A stretch of 42,455 nucleotides of DNA from Peptostreptococcaceae bacterium (GTDB taxonomy: Bacteria; Bacillota; Clostridia; Peptostreptococcales; Filifactoraceae). Positions 9,499 to 17,553 of the stretch are shown one piece after another. The notes beneath the pieces were generated by a model, which was not told the DNA's origin, did not search any database, and saw only the letters and a list, made by a program, of their open reading frames with translations. Made by a program: the position numbers and the translations under genes. Each line of letters begins with the position of its first letter. Positions within the stretch are counted from its first letter, which is position 1. The DNA lies in assembly GCA_030532705.1 (NCBI GenBank), contig JAUNKR010000017.1:1-42455 (forward strand), in the 5' to 3' direction.

Positions 9499-9658
9499 TG
9501 TTTGGATCTGCCATGAAGCTCTTCGGAAACAAGACGAAGGATCTGAAAGCCGGAAAGGATCGCTTTCACAGGATCAAGGGAGCTTATTCAAGGGATTCAA
9601 GGGGGCCGTAAAACAGGGTCGATCGAAGAGTAAAAAAAGCACAGTTTGAGAGGATAGT

Positions 9659-10681
9659 ATGGAATTAAAGATAGAGCAACTTTGTGTGGAGCTGAAAGGG
9701 CAGCCCATCCTCAAGAATATCGATCTATATGCAGGGCATGCGGAGATGATCGCATTGCTCGGGGCATCCGGTTGTGGAAAGAGTACTTTGCTCAAAAGTA
9801 TCGCAGGACTTGCACCGGTCGGATCGGGAAATATTCATTTGGGCGATCGTCGCCTCAATGAGCTTGCCCCGGAAAAAAGGGGAACGGTGATCGTATTTCA
9901 GGATCTTCGGCTATTTCCGCATCTGTCGGTGGAACGAAATATCAGCTTTGCGATGGAGATCCGCAAAAAATCCGCGGAATATCAGCGGCAGCAGGTGAAA
10001 GAACTGCTCAAGCTGGTACAGCTTGAAGGCTATGAAAAAAGAAGGATCAAGGAGATCTCCGGCGGTCAGATGCAACGGGTCGCTTTGGCGAGAGCTTTGG
10101 CGAGCGAGCCGGATCTGTTGCTGCTCGATGAACCTTTCTCCGGATTGGACGAACGTCTGCGCTTTGATATGGCGGATCTTGTGCGGAAGATCCAGAAAGA
10201 AAAACAGATCACGACCATCCTCGTGACGCATGACAAGTCGGAAGCATTGCGTATAGCGGACAGGGTGGCGTTGATGAAGGCGGGGAAGATTCTGCAGATG
10301 GATCCGCCGATCGAGATCTTTGAAAATCCGAACAGTCTGGATGTGGCACAATATTTTGGGAAGGTCAATGTGATCGGGGACCGATTTTTACGTCCCGGCC
10401 GTCTATTGCTGACCGAAGGGTCGGAGTATCGGATCCTTGAGATCGCCTTTCTGGGAGAACAGGTCGAGCTGGTATTGGAGAAAAATCCGCTCGAAAAAGA
10501 GGGAGATCCGATCCGTGGAAAGCAAGGAAGATCGGACAATGCACAAAACGGAGCGATGGAGTCGCAGATCATTTTCAAAAGCGAAGATCTGCCGGATAAA
10601 TTGTTCTGTACGATGAGCAGCAAAGACTTCTACACTCGAGGTCTTGCTGTCGGAAGTCCGGTATCGGTGCGAGGTGTATGA
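9659..10681 (+). CDS. ynjD: ABC transporter ATP-binding protein, YnjD type
   Basis: A 340-residue ATPase that powers the importer. Walker A is GASGCGKST (residues 35-43), the signature ISGGQMQR lies at 133-140 and Walker B LLLLDEP at 153-159. The D-loop (SGLDE) and the H-loop (VTHDKSEA) are present. The last 110 residues form a regulatory extension of the kind seen in polyamine/iron importers, longer than E. coli YnjD (about 217 residues). Start ATG is preceded by GAGAGGAT. Its stop overlaps the ATG of the glycosyltransferase gene by four bases (ATGA), so import and glycosyl transfer appear transcriptionally and translationally coupled. Confidence 0.88.
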   Translation: MELKIEQLCVELKGQPILKNIDLYAGHAEMIALLGASGCGKSTLLKSIAGLAPVGSGNIHLGDRRLNELAPEKRGTVIVFQDLRLFPHLSVERNISFAMEIRKKSAEYQRQQVKELLKLVQLEGYEKRRIKEISGGQMQRVALARALASEPDLLLLDEPFSGLDERLRFDMADLVRKIQKEKQITTILVTHDKSEALRIADRVALMKAGKILQMDPPIEIFENPNSLDVAQYFGKVNVIGDRFLRPGRLLLTEGSEYRILEIAFLGEQVELVLEKNPLEKEGDPIRGKQGRSDNAQNGAMESQIIFKSEDLPDKLFCTMSSKDFYTRGLAVGSPVSVRGV

Positions 10682-11436
10682 TGAGAATATCGATCATCAT
10701 ACCGATCTATAATGAAGAAAAGCAGATCGATCGACTCTGGCGGGATCTGATGGATCTGGAGCCATCCGAGATCGTATTCGTCGATGGGGGAAGCAGCGAC
10801 CGCACGATCGAGATCGTGGAAAGATCGATCCGATCTTATGAACAAATTTATGAGAAAAAAGCGGCACAAGGTCCTATATCCTTGGGATCCGAAGATGGTT
10901 TTCATAAGCTGAAGCTTTTGATCTCTCCTAAGAAAGGTCGAGCGGAGCAGATGAATTTTGGGGCAAAAAATTCAAGCGGAGAAGTGCTGTTTTTTCTTCA
11001 CGCAGATTCTTGTCCACCCCAAACGGCAGTGCAAGATATCCGATCCGCGACCCAAAAGGCGGAATGGGGATGCTTTCGGCTATGTTTTTCGCCAAATTCA
11101 CTGCTGATGACCTGTTGTGGATATTTGTCGCTCTTTCGGGTAAAAAGCAGAAGGATCCTGTTCGGAGATCAGGGGATCTTTATTCGAAGGGAGCTTTTTG
11201 AAAGACTGGGCGGTTTTGCCTCCCTGCCGATCATGGAGGATTATGAGCTGTCGATCCGGATCAAGAAGCTCGGGATCAAGCCGGTGGTGACAAAGACGAA
11301 GATCTGTACCTCAAGCCGAAGATTTACACAGGGAGGAACGCTTCGGACGATGTATCGGATGCAAAAGTTTCAATATATGTTCCGCAAGGGCGAAGATATC
11401 GAGAAGATCCATCGAGCATATCGGGATATTCGCTAA
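10678..11436 (+). CDS. family 2 glycosyltransferase, TIGR04283 (rSAM/selenodomain- or arsenosugar-associated) type
   Basis: A 252-residue GT-A fold enzyme. Landmarks of the TIGR04283 family are all visible: IIIPIYNEE at the start, VDGGSSDRT (35-43), GRAEQMNFGAKNSSGEVLFFLHADS (86-110), WGCFRL, GDQGIFIRRELFERLGGF and MEDYELSIRIKK. Members of this family cluster with radical-SAM/selenodomain proteins and with arsenosugar biosynthesis genes; no such radical-SAM gene is in this window. A spacer near residues 55-80 is longer than usual. Two ATG codons are adjacent at the start; GAGGTG lies upstream. The sugar donor and acceptor are unknown. The neighbouring nucleoside hydrolase and the TIGR04282 protein suggest a ribosyl-type product, which is inference. 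Confidence 0.88.
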   Translation: MMRISIIIPIYNEEKQIDRLWRDLMDLEPSEIVFVDGGSSDRTIEIVERSIRSYEQIYEKKAAQGPISLGSEDGFHKLKLLISPKKGRAEQMNFGAKNSSGEVLFFLHADSCPPQTAVQDIRSATQKAEWGCFRLCFSPNSLLMTCCGYLSLFRVKSRRILFGDQGIFIRRELFERLGGFASLPIMEDYELSIRIKKLGIKPVVTKTKICTSSRRFTQGGTLRTMYRMQKFQYMFRKGEDIEKIHRAYRDIR

Positions 11437-11528
11437 TTGGGAATCAAAAAGCAGTAAATGCTATGTTCGGGATAACGATCAATCAGAAGCTCGATAGAGT
11501 TTATAGAGTCGATCGATGGGAGGAAAAG

Positions 11529-12386
11529 ATGAAGATTATACTTGATTGTGATAATACGATGGGAGTGCCGAGATGTGATGTGGACGATGCGATGGCACTA
11601 CTCTATCTACTAGGTAAAAAAGAGGCGGATCTTCTTGCGGTTACGACGACTTTTGGCAATAATGATATCGATACGGTCCACAGAATGACGAAACAGCTGC
11701 TTTCGGACATCGGGCGGGCGGATCTTCCGCTTTATAAGGGAAGTGCGCAGGCGGACGCACAGAGCGAAGCGGGACAAAATCTTGCACGTCTGGCAAGGGA
11801 GCATCGTGGCGAACTCAGCATTTTGGCGGTGGGCTCGACTACAAATCTGCGCAGCGCCTATCTGAATGATCCGGATTTTTTCGATCATTTGAAGCAGATC
11901 GTACTGATGGGCGGGATCACGGAGACTTTGATCGTAGGAAATCAGCAGATGGATGAGCTCAATCTGTCGGTGGATCATCGCTCGACTTTGTTGATGCTCG
12001 AAAAGGCAGGCAAGGTCTCGACAATGACGGGCAATCACTGTCTGGCGACATTGTTTACAAGAAAAGAGTTTCAGCAAAATTTGTCGGGCAGTCCGCTCGG
12101 AGAATATATCTTGGAGAAAACGGCATACTGGTTCGATTACAATGAACGAGACTATGATCTGGAAGGTTTTTATAATTGGGACATCACCTCCGCGATCTAT
12201 CTGATGCGTCCCGACCTTTTTGAAGATCATTGGGTCGAGGTGGCATTGTGTGAACAGAATTTGTCGAAGGGATTGCTTCTGCCACCTGAAAATGCAGACC
12301 AAAAGACTGCAAGGATCAATCTGCCGACGATCCGGGATATTGCAGCATTTAAAAAAGAAGCGTATCAAATACTGGGACGCTCATAA
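11529..12386 (+). CDS. inosine-uridine-type nucleoside hydrolase
   Basis: A 285-residue enzyme of the metal-dependent nucleoside hydrolase family, which splits the N-glycosidic bond of ribonucleosides. The calcium-binding signature is the expanded form DCDNTMGVPRCDVDDAMAL close to the N-terminus, with the key Asp pair in DVDDA. Later conserved parts include AVGSTTNL, VLMGG, NLSVDHRST and the late WDITSA motif. ATG at 11529 is chosen because GGGAGGA lies just before it; the open frame extends 22 codons upstream without a ribosome site. It shares the cluster with two glycosyltransferases, compatible with release of a base from a modified nucleoside. Its last codons (Leu-Gly-Arg-Ser) fall inside repeat copy 2. 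Confidence 0.85.
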   Translation: MKIILDCDNTMGVPRCDVDDAMALLYLLGKKEADLLAVTTTFGNNDIDTVHRMTKQLLSDIGRADLPLYKGSAQADAQSEAGQNLARLAREHRGELSILAVGSTTNLRSAYLNDPDFFDHLKQIVLMGGITETLIVGNQQMDELNLSVDHRSTLLMLEKAGKVSTMTGNHCLATLFTRKEFQQNLSGSPLGEYILEKTAYWFDYNERDYDLEGFYNWDITSAIYLMRPDLFEDHWVEVALCEQNLSKGLLLPPENADQKTARINLPTIRDIAAFKKEAYQILGRS

Positions 12387-12607
12387 GCTTTTCGAGTGAC
12401 CCGGCTCAAAAATTTAACATTTCGGGCACTCGCTCCAAGCTAAAAAATGGACTCGCGTCCGCGCCGGTCGCTCAGACAGAATTTTTTGAGCGAGCTTGTT
12501 CGCTATGTGCGAAATGTTGGAAATTTTATCACAAGAGCCCTCTGTCAGCATATTCGCTTGAGGAGAAGAAATGAAGGAAGGAATGCTGAGAGGCATTCCG
12601 GATCAGA
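12374..12607 (+). repeat. structured repeat element, copy 2 (full unit)
   Basis: A 234-bp unit starting in the last codons of the nucleoside hydrolase gene. It shares with the unit at 6055 the CGGCTCAA block, the AAAAAAT ... ATTTTTT stem (12442-12448 with 12481-12487), the CTTGT ... ACAAG pair and the terminal hairpin GGAATGC-TGAGAG-GCATTCC (12580-12599). The two copies differ at many positions but keep these pairings, and the terminal hairpin shows an A-T to G-C exchange on both arms. A non-coding role is likely; the spacing before the next start codon is filled entirely by the repeat. Confidence 0.75.
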
Positions 12608-12647
12608 GGGACGCTCATAAGCTTTTCGAGTGACCCGGCTCAAAAAT
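12608..12647 (+). repeat. terminal partial unit of repeat copy 2
   Basis: Forty bases identical to 12374-12413, including the last codons and stop of the nucleoside hydrolase gene, now non-coding. It ends where the ribosome binding site of the next gene begins. The offset of 234 bp is nearly the same as the 231 bp seen at the other locus. Confidence 0.85.
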
Positions 12648-12658
12648 AGGAGGATGTT

Positions 12659-13354
12659 TTGGAGAAGGATAAGAATATTTTTAAAAGAAAGGGAGCGATG
12701 AAGGCACTGCTGTTCATAGGCGCTTTGGTGTTGCTGGCGATTTTGTCTCGGTATTTTGGCTGGGATCTGCTGGATCCGAAGACGGTCGGGAAAATGCAGT
12801 CGCTTGCGAAGGAGAATCTGCTGATGGCGGGATCGATCTACACGATCATTACGATCGTGGGTTGTGTAGTGTTGGCTCTGCCGGGTGTGAGCTTTGCTAT
12901 TGTGGCGGGGGCGGTCTTCGGACCGTGGATCGGGACGATCCTTTGTACTTTTGCGGCAACTTTGGGTGCATTGGGTTCTTTTTTGGCAGGTAGATATTTT
13001 CTCAAGGATGCCATCGAGCCGATGATCCGAAAGAACAAACCGCTTGAAAAGCTGTTGCTCAGCAACTCGGAACAAAATGCGATCGTATTGCTGATGATCA
13101 CTCGGCTGCTGCCGATCTTCCCATATAATTTGCAAAACTTTGCCTATGGGATCACGAATATAAGTGCCTTTTCCTTTACGCTCTATTCGCTGATTTTCTT
13201 ATTGCCGGGAACGGCGATGTTCACTTTTGGGACAGCGGGATTTGCCGACCCTGAAAATCGAATTCTGTATTTCGGACTGGCTCTTGTGTTAGCGGCGATC
13301 GTGTTTGGGAGCAGTTATCTGCTCAAAAAATATATGGATAAAAAGGAGGCATAG
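12659..13354 (+). CDS. TVP38/TMEM64 (VTT domain) membrane protein, second copy
   Basis: A 231-residue integral membrane protein of the same family as the product at 5365 but clearly diverged. The VTT core is visible: ALPGVSFAIVAGAVFGPWIG (near residue 75), TLGALGSFLAGRYF, and ITRLLPIFPYNLQNFAYGITNI. About six hydrophobic segments. The start is TTG at 12659 because AGGAGG sits five bases upstream; ATG at 12698 (MKALLF) is an alternative with a less well placed AAGGGAG. The Fe-S protein gene follows directly. E. coli carries the same pair of TVP38 paralogues (ydjX, ydjZ) next to its ynj genes. The partner or substrate is unknown. Confidence 0.85.
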   Translation: MEKDKNIFKRKGAMKALLFIGALVLLAILSRYFGWDLLDPKTVGKMQSLAKENLLMAGSIYTIITIVGCVVLALPGVSFAIVAGAVFGPWIGTILCTFAATLGALGSFLAGRYFLKDAIEPMIRKNKPLEKLLLSNSEQNAIVLLMITRLLPIFPYNLQNFAYGITNISAFSFTLYSLIFLLPGTAMFTFGTAGFADPENRILYFGLALVLAAIVFGSSYLLKKYMDKKEA

Positions 13355-14332
13355 ATGGACTATAAAGAAATGACGCAAAATTGTATCAAGTGTAAGGCTT
13401 GTACGAATCATTGCACCTTTTTGACGAAGTATAATATCGACATCGGCGACATCGATGAGCTATATGAATTGTCCTATCATTGCTTTCTGTGCGGAAAATG
13501 TGACGAAGTCTGTCCGATGGATATCAAATGTCGAGATATCATCCTCGATATGAGGAGGGATCGGGTGAAAAAGAGCGGGGATCCAAAGGGTTATGCTCCA
13601 TTGATCGCCGAGAAAAAGAATTATGTATTCAAAAATTATCGTTCGGCAAACAAGCGTTCCGTGCTTTTTCCGGGCTGCAACTTCCCGTCTTTTTATCCGA
13701 AAACGACAAAGTATCTTGTCGAGCTGTTTGCGCAATATGATATCGGAGTAGCCTATGATTGTTGCGGAAAGCCGATCTCAGAGTTGGGGATGGAAAAGAG
13801 TGAAAAGAAAATATTGAGCAATATCAAGGAGCAGATCGAAAAGAATGAGACCGACGAGATCGTCCTGCTCTGCCCGAATTGTTACTATTATTTTAATGGA
13901 CAGCTGAACTGTAAGATCACTTTTATCTATGACAAGCTCAGGGAGCTGGGGATCGGACAAAAGGTGGATGCAAAGAGTGCGGAGCGTATCGATATTTTTC
14001 CGCCCTGTCCGGATCGACGTACGAACAAGCTTCTCAAGAATATGGCAGATTTTATCGATGTACCATATCGGGTGCTCGATGATATACAGTGCTGTGGAAT
14101 GGGCGGTGTGGCGATCGTTCGGGAGAGAGAGCTCGCCAAGGAGATGACAACGACGCTGGCAGAACATACAGCGCAGACGCCGATCTATACCTATTGTGCG
14201 ACCTGCTGTGGAAATATCGCTCGTGCAGGAAGTCAAAATGTGCATCATTTTTTGGTCGAGATATTGGGAACGAATGAAAAACCGGACACCAAGAAATCGG
14301 TCATCAATCGAGCGTTGACCAAGCTATTATAA
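13355..14332 (+). CDS. (Fe-S)-binding oxidoreductase subunit, HdrD/GlpC-like with CCG motifs
   Basis: A 325-residue electron-transfer protein. Two ferredoxin-type 4Fe-4S motifs lie at Cys10-13-16-20 and Cys43-46-49-53 (the second followed by Pro). The C-terminal half carries cysteine-rich CCG-type motifs (YDCCGKP, CPNC, CCGMGG, CATCCG) as in heterodisulfide reductase subunit D, GlpC and lactate-utilisation proteins. ATG has a perfect AGGAGG. It directly follows the TVP38 gene with no gap and precedes the DUF1877 gene. A role in disulfide or thiol redox chemistry would suit a sulfur-handling cluster with rhodaneses, but the redox partner is not visible. Confidence 0.85.
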   Translation: MDYKEMTQNCIKCKACTNHCTFLTKYNIDIGDIDELYELSYHCFLCGKCDEVCPMDIKCRDIILDMRRDRVKKSGDPKGYAPLIAEKKNYVFKNYRSANKRSVLFPGCNFPSFYPKTTKYLVELFAQYDIGVAYDCCGKPISELGMEKSEKKILSNIKEQIEKNETDEIVLLCPNCYYYFNGQLNCKITFIYDKLRELGIGQKVDAKSAERIDIFPPCPDRRTNKLLKNMADFIDVPYRVLDDIQCCGMGGVAIVRERELAKEMTTTLAEHTAQTPIYTYCATCCGNIARAGSQNVHHFLVEILGTNEKPDTKKSVINRALTKLL

Positions 14333-14341
14333 GGAGGAGCA

Positions 14342-14824
14342 ATGATCGCAATTTATCAGGAGATGGATAAAAAGACCTTCACCAAGCTGATGACGGCGGA
14401 GGATAAAATGCTGGGAGCGCATCAGCTTATGGAGAGAGAAGGGATCGACAAATATGAGATGGGCGAGATGTGGGATGTGCTGCATTTTTTGCTGACCGGT
14501 GTTTCGGCAGAGGAGCCTGTGGAAGAAGACGAGCTCAGTGAAGCCATCGTCGGAGAGATGTTGCTGTTGGAGGGCGATTTTTTGGGATGCACGATGGCGG
14601 ACCATGTACAAGAGATCGCTCAAAGACTTCAAGAGATCGACCTAAAGGAGCATCTTCGGATGTTCAGCAGGGAAGAATGTGCTCGCAATGAGATTTACCC
14701 GCCGATCTGGAATAAAGAAGATCAGGAGCTCAAAAGGATGATCCAAGAAGCTTTTGAAGGATTGCGAGATTTCTATGATCGGATGAGCAAAGATAATAAA
14801 GGCGTGATCGTGAGTATTTATTGA
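14342..14824 (+). CDS. DUF1877 (YfbM-like) family protein
   Basis: A 160-residue soluble protein matching the DUF1877/YfbM pattern: an N-terminal MIAIYQEMDKKTF strand-helix, the hallmark WDVLHFLLTG near residue 43, a central Gly-rich turn, and a C-terminal IYPPIWNKED followed by FEGLRDFYDRMSKDNKGVIVSI. The biochemical role of this family is not known to me. Start ATG is preceded by AAGGAGGAG. It is nested between the Fe-S protein and TIGR04282 genes with gaps of nine and one bases, hence in the same operon. Confidence 0.8.
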   Translation: MIAIYQEMDKKTFTKLMTAEDKMLGAHQLMEREGIDKYEMGEMWDVLHFLLTGVSAEEPVEEDELSEAIVGEMLLLEGDFLGCTMADHVQEIAQRLQEIDLKEHLRMFSREECARNEIYPPIWNKEDQELKRMIQEAFEGLRDFYDRMSKDNKGVIVSIY

Positions 14825-14825
14825 T

Positions 14826-15647
14826 ATGGAAAAACAAACGAACAAAACCGCTTTGATCGTATTTACTCGTGTGCCGATCGCAGGGCACACCAAGACGAGG
14901 CTCTTCTCAAGATTCACTCCGGAGCAGTCGAGGGATCTGCACAGATCCTTTCTCAAAAAAGCGATCGAGGCGACGATCCAAGCAAAAGAAAAGGCAGAGG
15001 CCGATGTATTTTTCTTCTATACCCCATCCGAGGGGAAGGAGATTCTTCGATCGATCGTCGAAGAGACCTATGCGATAAATCAAACGGAGATCTCTGCGGA
15101 AGAAATTCAAAACCGATCAGCGAAAGACCAAAAGGACATCGACTCAAGCGATTTTTATGATAAAAATAAAGACGATCCAAGCAAAAGCGAAGAGTCTTCC
15201 TTTGGAGATTATCTCTTGCAGGAGGGTGAGGATCTTTGGGAGAAGATGGAGCGAGCTTTTGCGTGGTGTTTTCGGCGGGGCTATAAGCGAGTGCTCCTCT
15301 ATGGTACGGATATTCCGGAGATCTCGGAGGAAGATCTTTTGCATGCGCTTTATCATCTCAACTATGTCGATCTTGTGATCGCCCCGACCTTTGATAATGG
15401 CTACTATCTGATCGGGATGCGACGGTCGATCCCGGAGGTGTTTTTGAATATCGACAGAAATGATCCGAATGTGCTCCGGGCGAGCGTTCAGGCGATCGAA
15501 AGCATTGCAAGTTACGCAGTGATGGGCAAGCGCCACGACGTGGATATACCGGAGGATCTACAGGCATTGATCGAGCGACTGAAAAAAGGAGGAGAGGCAT
15601 GCAAGAAAAGCTTAGGCGATATCTTATCGATCATAAAGAAAGACTAG
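14826..15647 (+). CDS. TIGR04282-type (CofC-like) transferase, arsenosugar/selenodomain-associated
   Basis: A 273-residue putative nucleotidyl/glycosyl transferase. Family landmarks: ALIVFTRVPIAGHTKTRL near the N-terminus, GEDLWEKMERAF, RVLLYGTDIPEISEEDL, and APTFDNGYYLIGM, ending with the KRHDVDIPEDL motif. It is the usual partner of TIGR04283 proteins in rSAM/selenodomain loci, and both occur here. Residues of about 85-125 form an Asp/Ser/Lys-rich insertion not typical of the family. The start lacks a good ribosome site and lies one base after the preceding stop, so reinitiation is likely. The 3' end overlaps the kinase gene by 49 bases. Confidence 0.85.
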   Translation: MEKQTNKTALIVFTRVPIAGHTKTRLFSRFTPEQSRDLHRSFLKKAIEATIQAKEKAEADVFFFYTPSEGKEILRSIVEETYAINQTEISAEEIQNRSAKDQKDIDSSDFYDKNKDDPSKSEESSFGDYLLQEGEDLWEKMERAFAWCFRRGYKRVLLYGTDIPEISEEDLLHALYHLNYVDLVIAPTFDNGYYLIGMRRSIPEVFLNIDRNDPNVLRASVQAIESIASYAVMGKRHDVDIPEDLQALIERLKKGGEACKKSLGDILSIIKKD

Positions 15648-16582
15648 AGCTTCAAGGGGAGCCACAGGGTTGGAAGATCCAAAAACTCGCACAGGGGGAG
15701 TATAATATCAACTATCTATTTGAGGATGGAAAACAAAAGCTCGTGCTTCGTCTCAATACGGGGAGTCAGATGCATCTGCCAAACCAGATCGAATACGAAT
15801 ATCTTGCTCTAAAAGCGCTTGAAAACAGCGGACGGACACCGAGACCGATCTATTTTGACGATCGCAGAGATGTTTTGCCTTATGGCTTTTTGATCATGGA
15901 ATTTCTAAACGGCGTGGCACTTGATTATCAAAAGGATCTGTTGGCCGGAGCGGATTGTCTGGCGGATCTTCACTCGATCAAGGTCGATCCGAAAAATCTG
16001 ATCATGCCGAAGGATCCCAAGCAGGCGATGATGGATGAATGTCAGGCGATGTTTGCAAAGTATGAAAGCTCGAAGCATTGCGACAGTCAAAAAGCTGAAA
16101 AGATCCGCCAAATGCTCCAGATCGGATCAAGGATCGCATCCAAAAAGGAAGAGACCGTCAAATGCTGTATCAATACCGAATTAAACTCGGGGAACTTTCT
16201 TGTAGAAGATGGTTTTTGTCGATTGGTCGATTGGGAAAAACCATTGTATGGAGACCCGGCGCAAGACCTCGGACATTTTCTCGCACCGACGACTACCTTG
16301 TGGAAGACCGATCATATCCTCAGCCCGGAGCAGATCGAAGTCTTTTTGGAGGCTTATAAAAAGGCTGTGGACGGGCGTTTCGACATGACGGGGATCTGTG
16401 AAAGGACAAAGGACTATATTCAGTTAAATTGCCTACGCGGTTTGACATGGTGTGCGATGGCGTGGGTCGAATATCAGGATCCTGATCGCCCGATCCAAAA
16501 TGAGGATACCCGCAAAAAGCTCGATTTTTATACCGACCATGATTTTTTGGATCGGATCGCAAGCGACTATATGAAGGGCTAA
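15599..16582 (+). CDS. APH/choline-kinase-like phosphotransferase
   Basis: A 327-residue small-molecule kinase fold. An ATP-site strand pair is visible at QGEYNINYLFEDGKQKLVLRLN and a hinge at FLIMEFLNG (97-105). The catalytic loop, normally HxDxxxxN, reads NTELNSGN (192-199), so His is Asn and the catalytic Asp is Glu194; the metal loop reads VDWEKPLYGDP (Asp211). It is therefore either an active member with unusual chemistry or a degenerate one. ATG follows GGAGGAG exactly, although this forces a 49-base overlap with the preceding gene. It closes the tightly packed operon. A phospho-sugar or amino-alcohol substrate is a guess. Confidence 0.78.
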   Translation: MQEKLRRYLIDHKERLELQGEPQGWKIQKLAQGEYNINYLFEDGKQKLVLRLNTGSQMHLPNQIEYEYLALKALENSGRTPRPIYFDDRRDVLPYGFLIMEFLNGVALDYQKDLLAGADCLADLHSIKVDPKNLIMPKDPKQAMMDECQAMFAKYESSKHCDSQKAEKIRQMLQIGSRIASKKEETVKCCINTELNSGNFLVEDGFCRLVDWEKPLYGDPAQDLGHFLAPTTTLWKTDHILSPEQIEVFLEAYKKAVDGRFDMTGICERTKDYIQLNCLRGLTWCAMAWVEYQDPDRPIQNEDTRKKLDFYTDHDFLDRIASDYMKG

Positions 16583-16623
16583 GAATTTGTGCAGGATGTT
16601 GATGATCGTAAGGAGAGGATGGT

Positions 16624-17196
16624 ATGGAAAGGTCTCAAGAGGAGTTTTTAGCAGATATATTAAAAGAGAATAAAGTGATTTGGGAAGTTTTAGAAAAACT
16701 TTCGAAGCATACTCTCCCGGATTACTATATTGCCGGTGGATGTGTAGTCCAGACGGTCTGGAATCATCTGTCCGGCAAGAATATAAACTATGGGATCGAG
16801 GACATCGATCTCGTATATTTTGATGCAAGCGACCTTTCATTAGCGGCAGAGGATGAAATGATCCGAAGGTTCTCGAGATCAGTTGCTCCATGCGAGCTTC
16901 GGCTGGATATCAAAAATCAAGCAAGGGTGCATCTTTGGTATAAAGATAAATTCGGATATGATATTGAGCCCTACCATTCTCTTGAAGATGCGCTCCATAC
17001 TTGGGAGACCACAGTGACGGCGATCGGTGTTCGATTGGAAAAAGGAGATCTAAAGATCTACGCTCCCTTTGGTTTGGATGATCTGTTCCATATGATTTTT
17101 CGGGCAAATAAGATAAAGATCACCAAGGAGATCTATGATAAGAAAGCTAAGAAATGGAAAGCAAGATGGCCCGAGCTTCAGGTGATCGATTGGTAG
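16624..17196 (+). CDS. DUF925-type nucleotidyltransferase family protein
   Basis: A 190-residue protein with a minimal nucleotidyltransferase fold. The GG motif appears as YYIAGGCVVQTVWNHL (36-51) and the metal-binding acidic pair as GIEDIDLVYFD (59-69). The later segment FGLDDLFHMIFRANK and the tail KAKKWKARWPEL are typical of this bacterial family (PF06042 type), whose substrate is unknown. ATG is preceded by GGAGAGGAT. It is separated from the kinase gene by about 40 bases and may be the last gene of that operon. An imperfect GGTCA/TGACC hairpin at 17214-17228 just after the stop is a weak terminator candidate. Confidence 0.78.
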   Translation: MERSQEEFLADILKENKVIWEVLEKLSKHTLPDYYIAGGCVVQTVWNHLSGKNINYGIEDIDLVYFDASDLSLAAEDEMIRRFSRSVAPCELRLDIKNQARVHLWYKDKFGYDIEPYHSLEDALHTWETTVTAIGVRLEKGDLKIYAPFGLDDLFHMIFRANKIKITKEIYDKKAKKWKARWPELQVIDW

Positions 17197-17553
17197 TTTT
17201 TTGATGAAAAATCGGTCATGTTTTGACCTTTAGAGCGTGAGAGCTTCTAAAATCAAAGAAGTTTGAGATCGGATCTTGAAAAGGAAAGTTGAATAGACTA
17301 TGGATACCATTACTTAAAGGACAGATGGCGATGGAGGATGAGGTCTTTCGAAAAGATCGTATGAAGAAGATCGTAGGAAGATTCAAATGAAGTATAAGAT
17401 GTGGAAAATAAAATTTTTAAGAAGTGGATGCTATTGAATCGATCTATTAGAACTATAAAAAAAATTAATAAGCAGATCGCTTGATTAAATAATTTCTAGG
17501 GATTATAATAACTATGGTTTCAAAGCAAATAGACTATAAAAAGGAGTAAAGCA
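17197..17553. other. gene-free interval with the rhodanese promoter
   Basis: About 360 AT-rich bases without a gene. A weak hairpin stands at 17214-17228 and a near-consensus promoter at 17481-17509; the middle shows no supported feature. Confidence 0.5.
17481..17509 (+). promoter_or_regulatory. sigma-A-type promoter of the first rhodanese gene
   Basis: TTGATT (17481-17486), a 17-base spacer and a perfect TATAAT (17504-17509). It is 44 bases before the start codon of the lipoprotein rhodanese gene, indicating that the rhodanese group is transcribed separately from the ABC/transferase operon. Confidence 0.75.

Noticed and set aside
9499-9658. Small gene in the 160-base gap before the ATPase gene
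   Set aside because: An open frame crosses the gap but begins inside the permease gene in another frame and lacks a ribosome site.
11610-12368. 252-residue minus-strand frame opposite the nucleoside hydrolase
   Set aside because: Shadow frame; the plus strand has clear family motifs and a ribosome site.
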